A stretch of 64,000 nt of DNA from the NCBI RefSeq assembly GCF_001429285.1, contig NZ_LMJJ01000023.1, positions 319,041 to 383,040 on the forward strand, in the 5' to 3' direction. Positions within the stretch are counted from its first letter, which is position 1. Each line of letters starts with the position of its first letter. Origin of the DNA: Ensifer sp. Root278. GTDB taxonomy: Bacteria > Pseudomonadota > Alphaproteobacteria > Rhizobiales > Rhizobiaceae. Below the pieces are notes generated by a model that saw only the letters and a list, made by a program, of their open reading frames with translations, searched no databases and was not told the origin of the DNA. Both the position numbers and the translations under genes were made by a program. Of this stretch, positions 63,869 through 64,000 are shown piece after piece.

Positions 63869-64000
63869 TCAGCCGGCGAGCGCTTCCTGTGCCGGAGGCG
63901 GTGGCAAGGCCGCTGCCTGCTGAGCCGCCGCAGCAGCCAGCCATTCGCTGAACGCCTGCATCGCCGGCGTGACCGGACGTGATTTCAGCCGCGTCAGCCA
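63869..64000 (-). CDS. C-terminal end of a probable LysR-family regulator
   Basis: Only the last 43 residues are in the window. They read WLTRLKSRPVTPAMQAFSEWL and then an Ala/Pro-rich tail ending EALAG before TGA at 63869. The segment RPVTPAMQAFSEWL resembles the end of LysR-type effector domains (GcvA-like), where FxxWL is common. The rest of the gene lies beyond 64000, so the call is tentative. It is convergent with spoVR across 191 bp in which I see no strong terminator. Confidence 0.55.
   Translation of the reverse strand, partial: WLTRLKSRPVTPAMQAFSEWLAAAAAQQAAALPPPPAQEALAG

Overview
The window is high-GC, gene-dense DNA that looks like a rhizobial alphaproteobacterium, most likely Sinorhizobium/Ensifer or a close relative. 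The case rests on content: an alpha-galactoside operon in the agp/aga arrangement, a hydroxyproline cluster in the hyp arrangement, a short DUF1127 protein, and an EcfG/RpoE2-type stress promoter. I see no rRNA, tRNA, insertion sequence, prophage or CRISPR array. Species and replicon cannot be named from the sequence alone.

Layout. 1-8.3 kb: a partial exported amidohydrolase, a 1371-residue protein with two cyclase domains, an NTPase domain and a long C-terminal region, a coupled radical SAM protein, and a secreted GH25 lysozyme. 8.3-14.3 kb (minus strand): a CUT1 sugar ABC operon (binding protein, two permeases, ATPase) that continues into a SUMF1-fold protein and an exported beta-propeller. 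14.5-18.4 kb: a patatin-like lipoprotein and an OmpR/histidine kinase pair. 18.5-28.6 kb: the agp operon (agaL1-agpA-agpB-agpC-agpD-agaL2) with a divergent AraC regulator. 28.7-34.5 kb: a PaoABC-type molybdenum oxidoreductase, an AraC regulator, an EVE-domain protein and a DUF1127 protein.

34.8-46.6 kb is a hydroxyproline catabolic island: GntR regulator, DapA-family deaminase, Ldh2-family reductase, 2-oxoglutarate-semialdehyde dehydrogenase, amino-acid ABC transporter, FAD oxidoreductase, two-cysteine hydroxyproline epimerase and a fused aconitase X. Four operator-like palindromes with a related core mark its promoters. Together the genes would import hydroxyproline, epimerise and oxidise it, then deaminate and oxidise it to 2-oxoglutarate.

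46.6-58.6 kb is a pectin/uronide island: a LacI regulator divergent from GH105, kduI, an unrecognised 828-residue protein, a CUT1 ABC transporter, kduD and an esterase-like hydrolase. The 828-residue protein is the best candidate for new biochemistry, because it sits between an importer and the enzymes that consume unsaturated uronides. 58.7-63.7 kb carries the yeaG(prkA)-yeaH-spoVR stress operon behind a clear EcfG-type promoter. The window ends inside a LysR-like gene.

Two patterns cross these regions. All four ABC operons have a stem-loop just after the binding-protein gene, a common way to raise binding-protein dosage. A palindromic intergenic repeat of about 62 bp occurs twice, each time between convergent genes.
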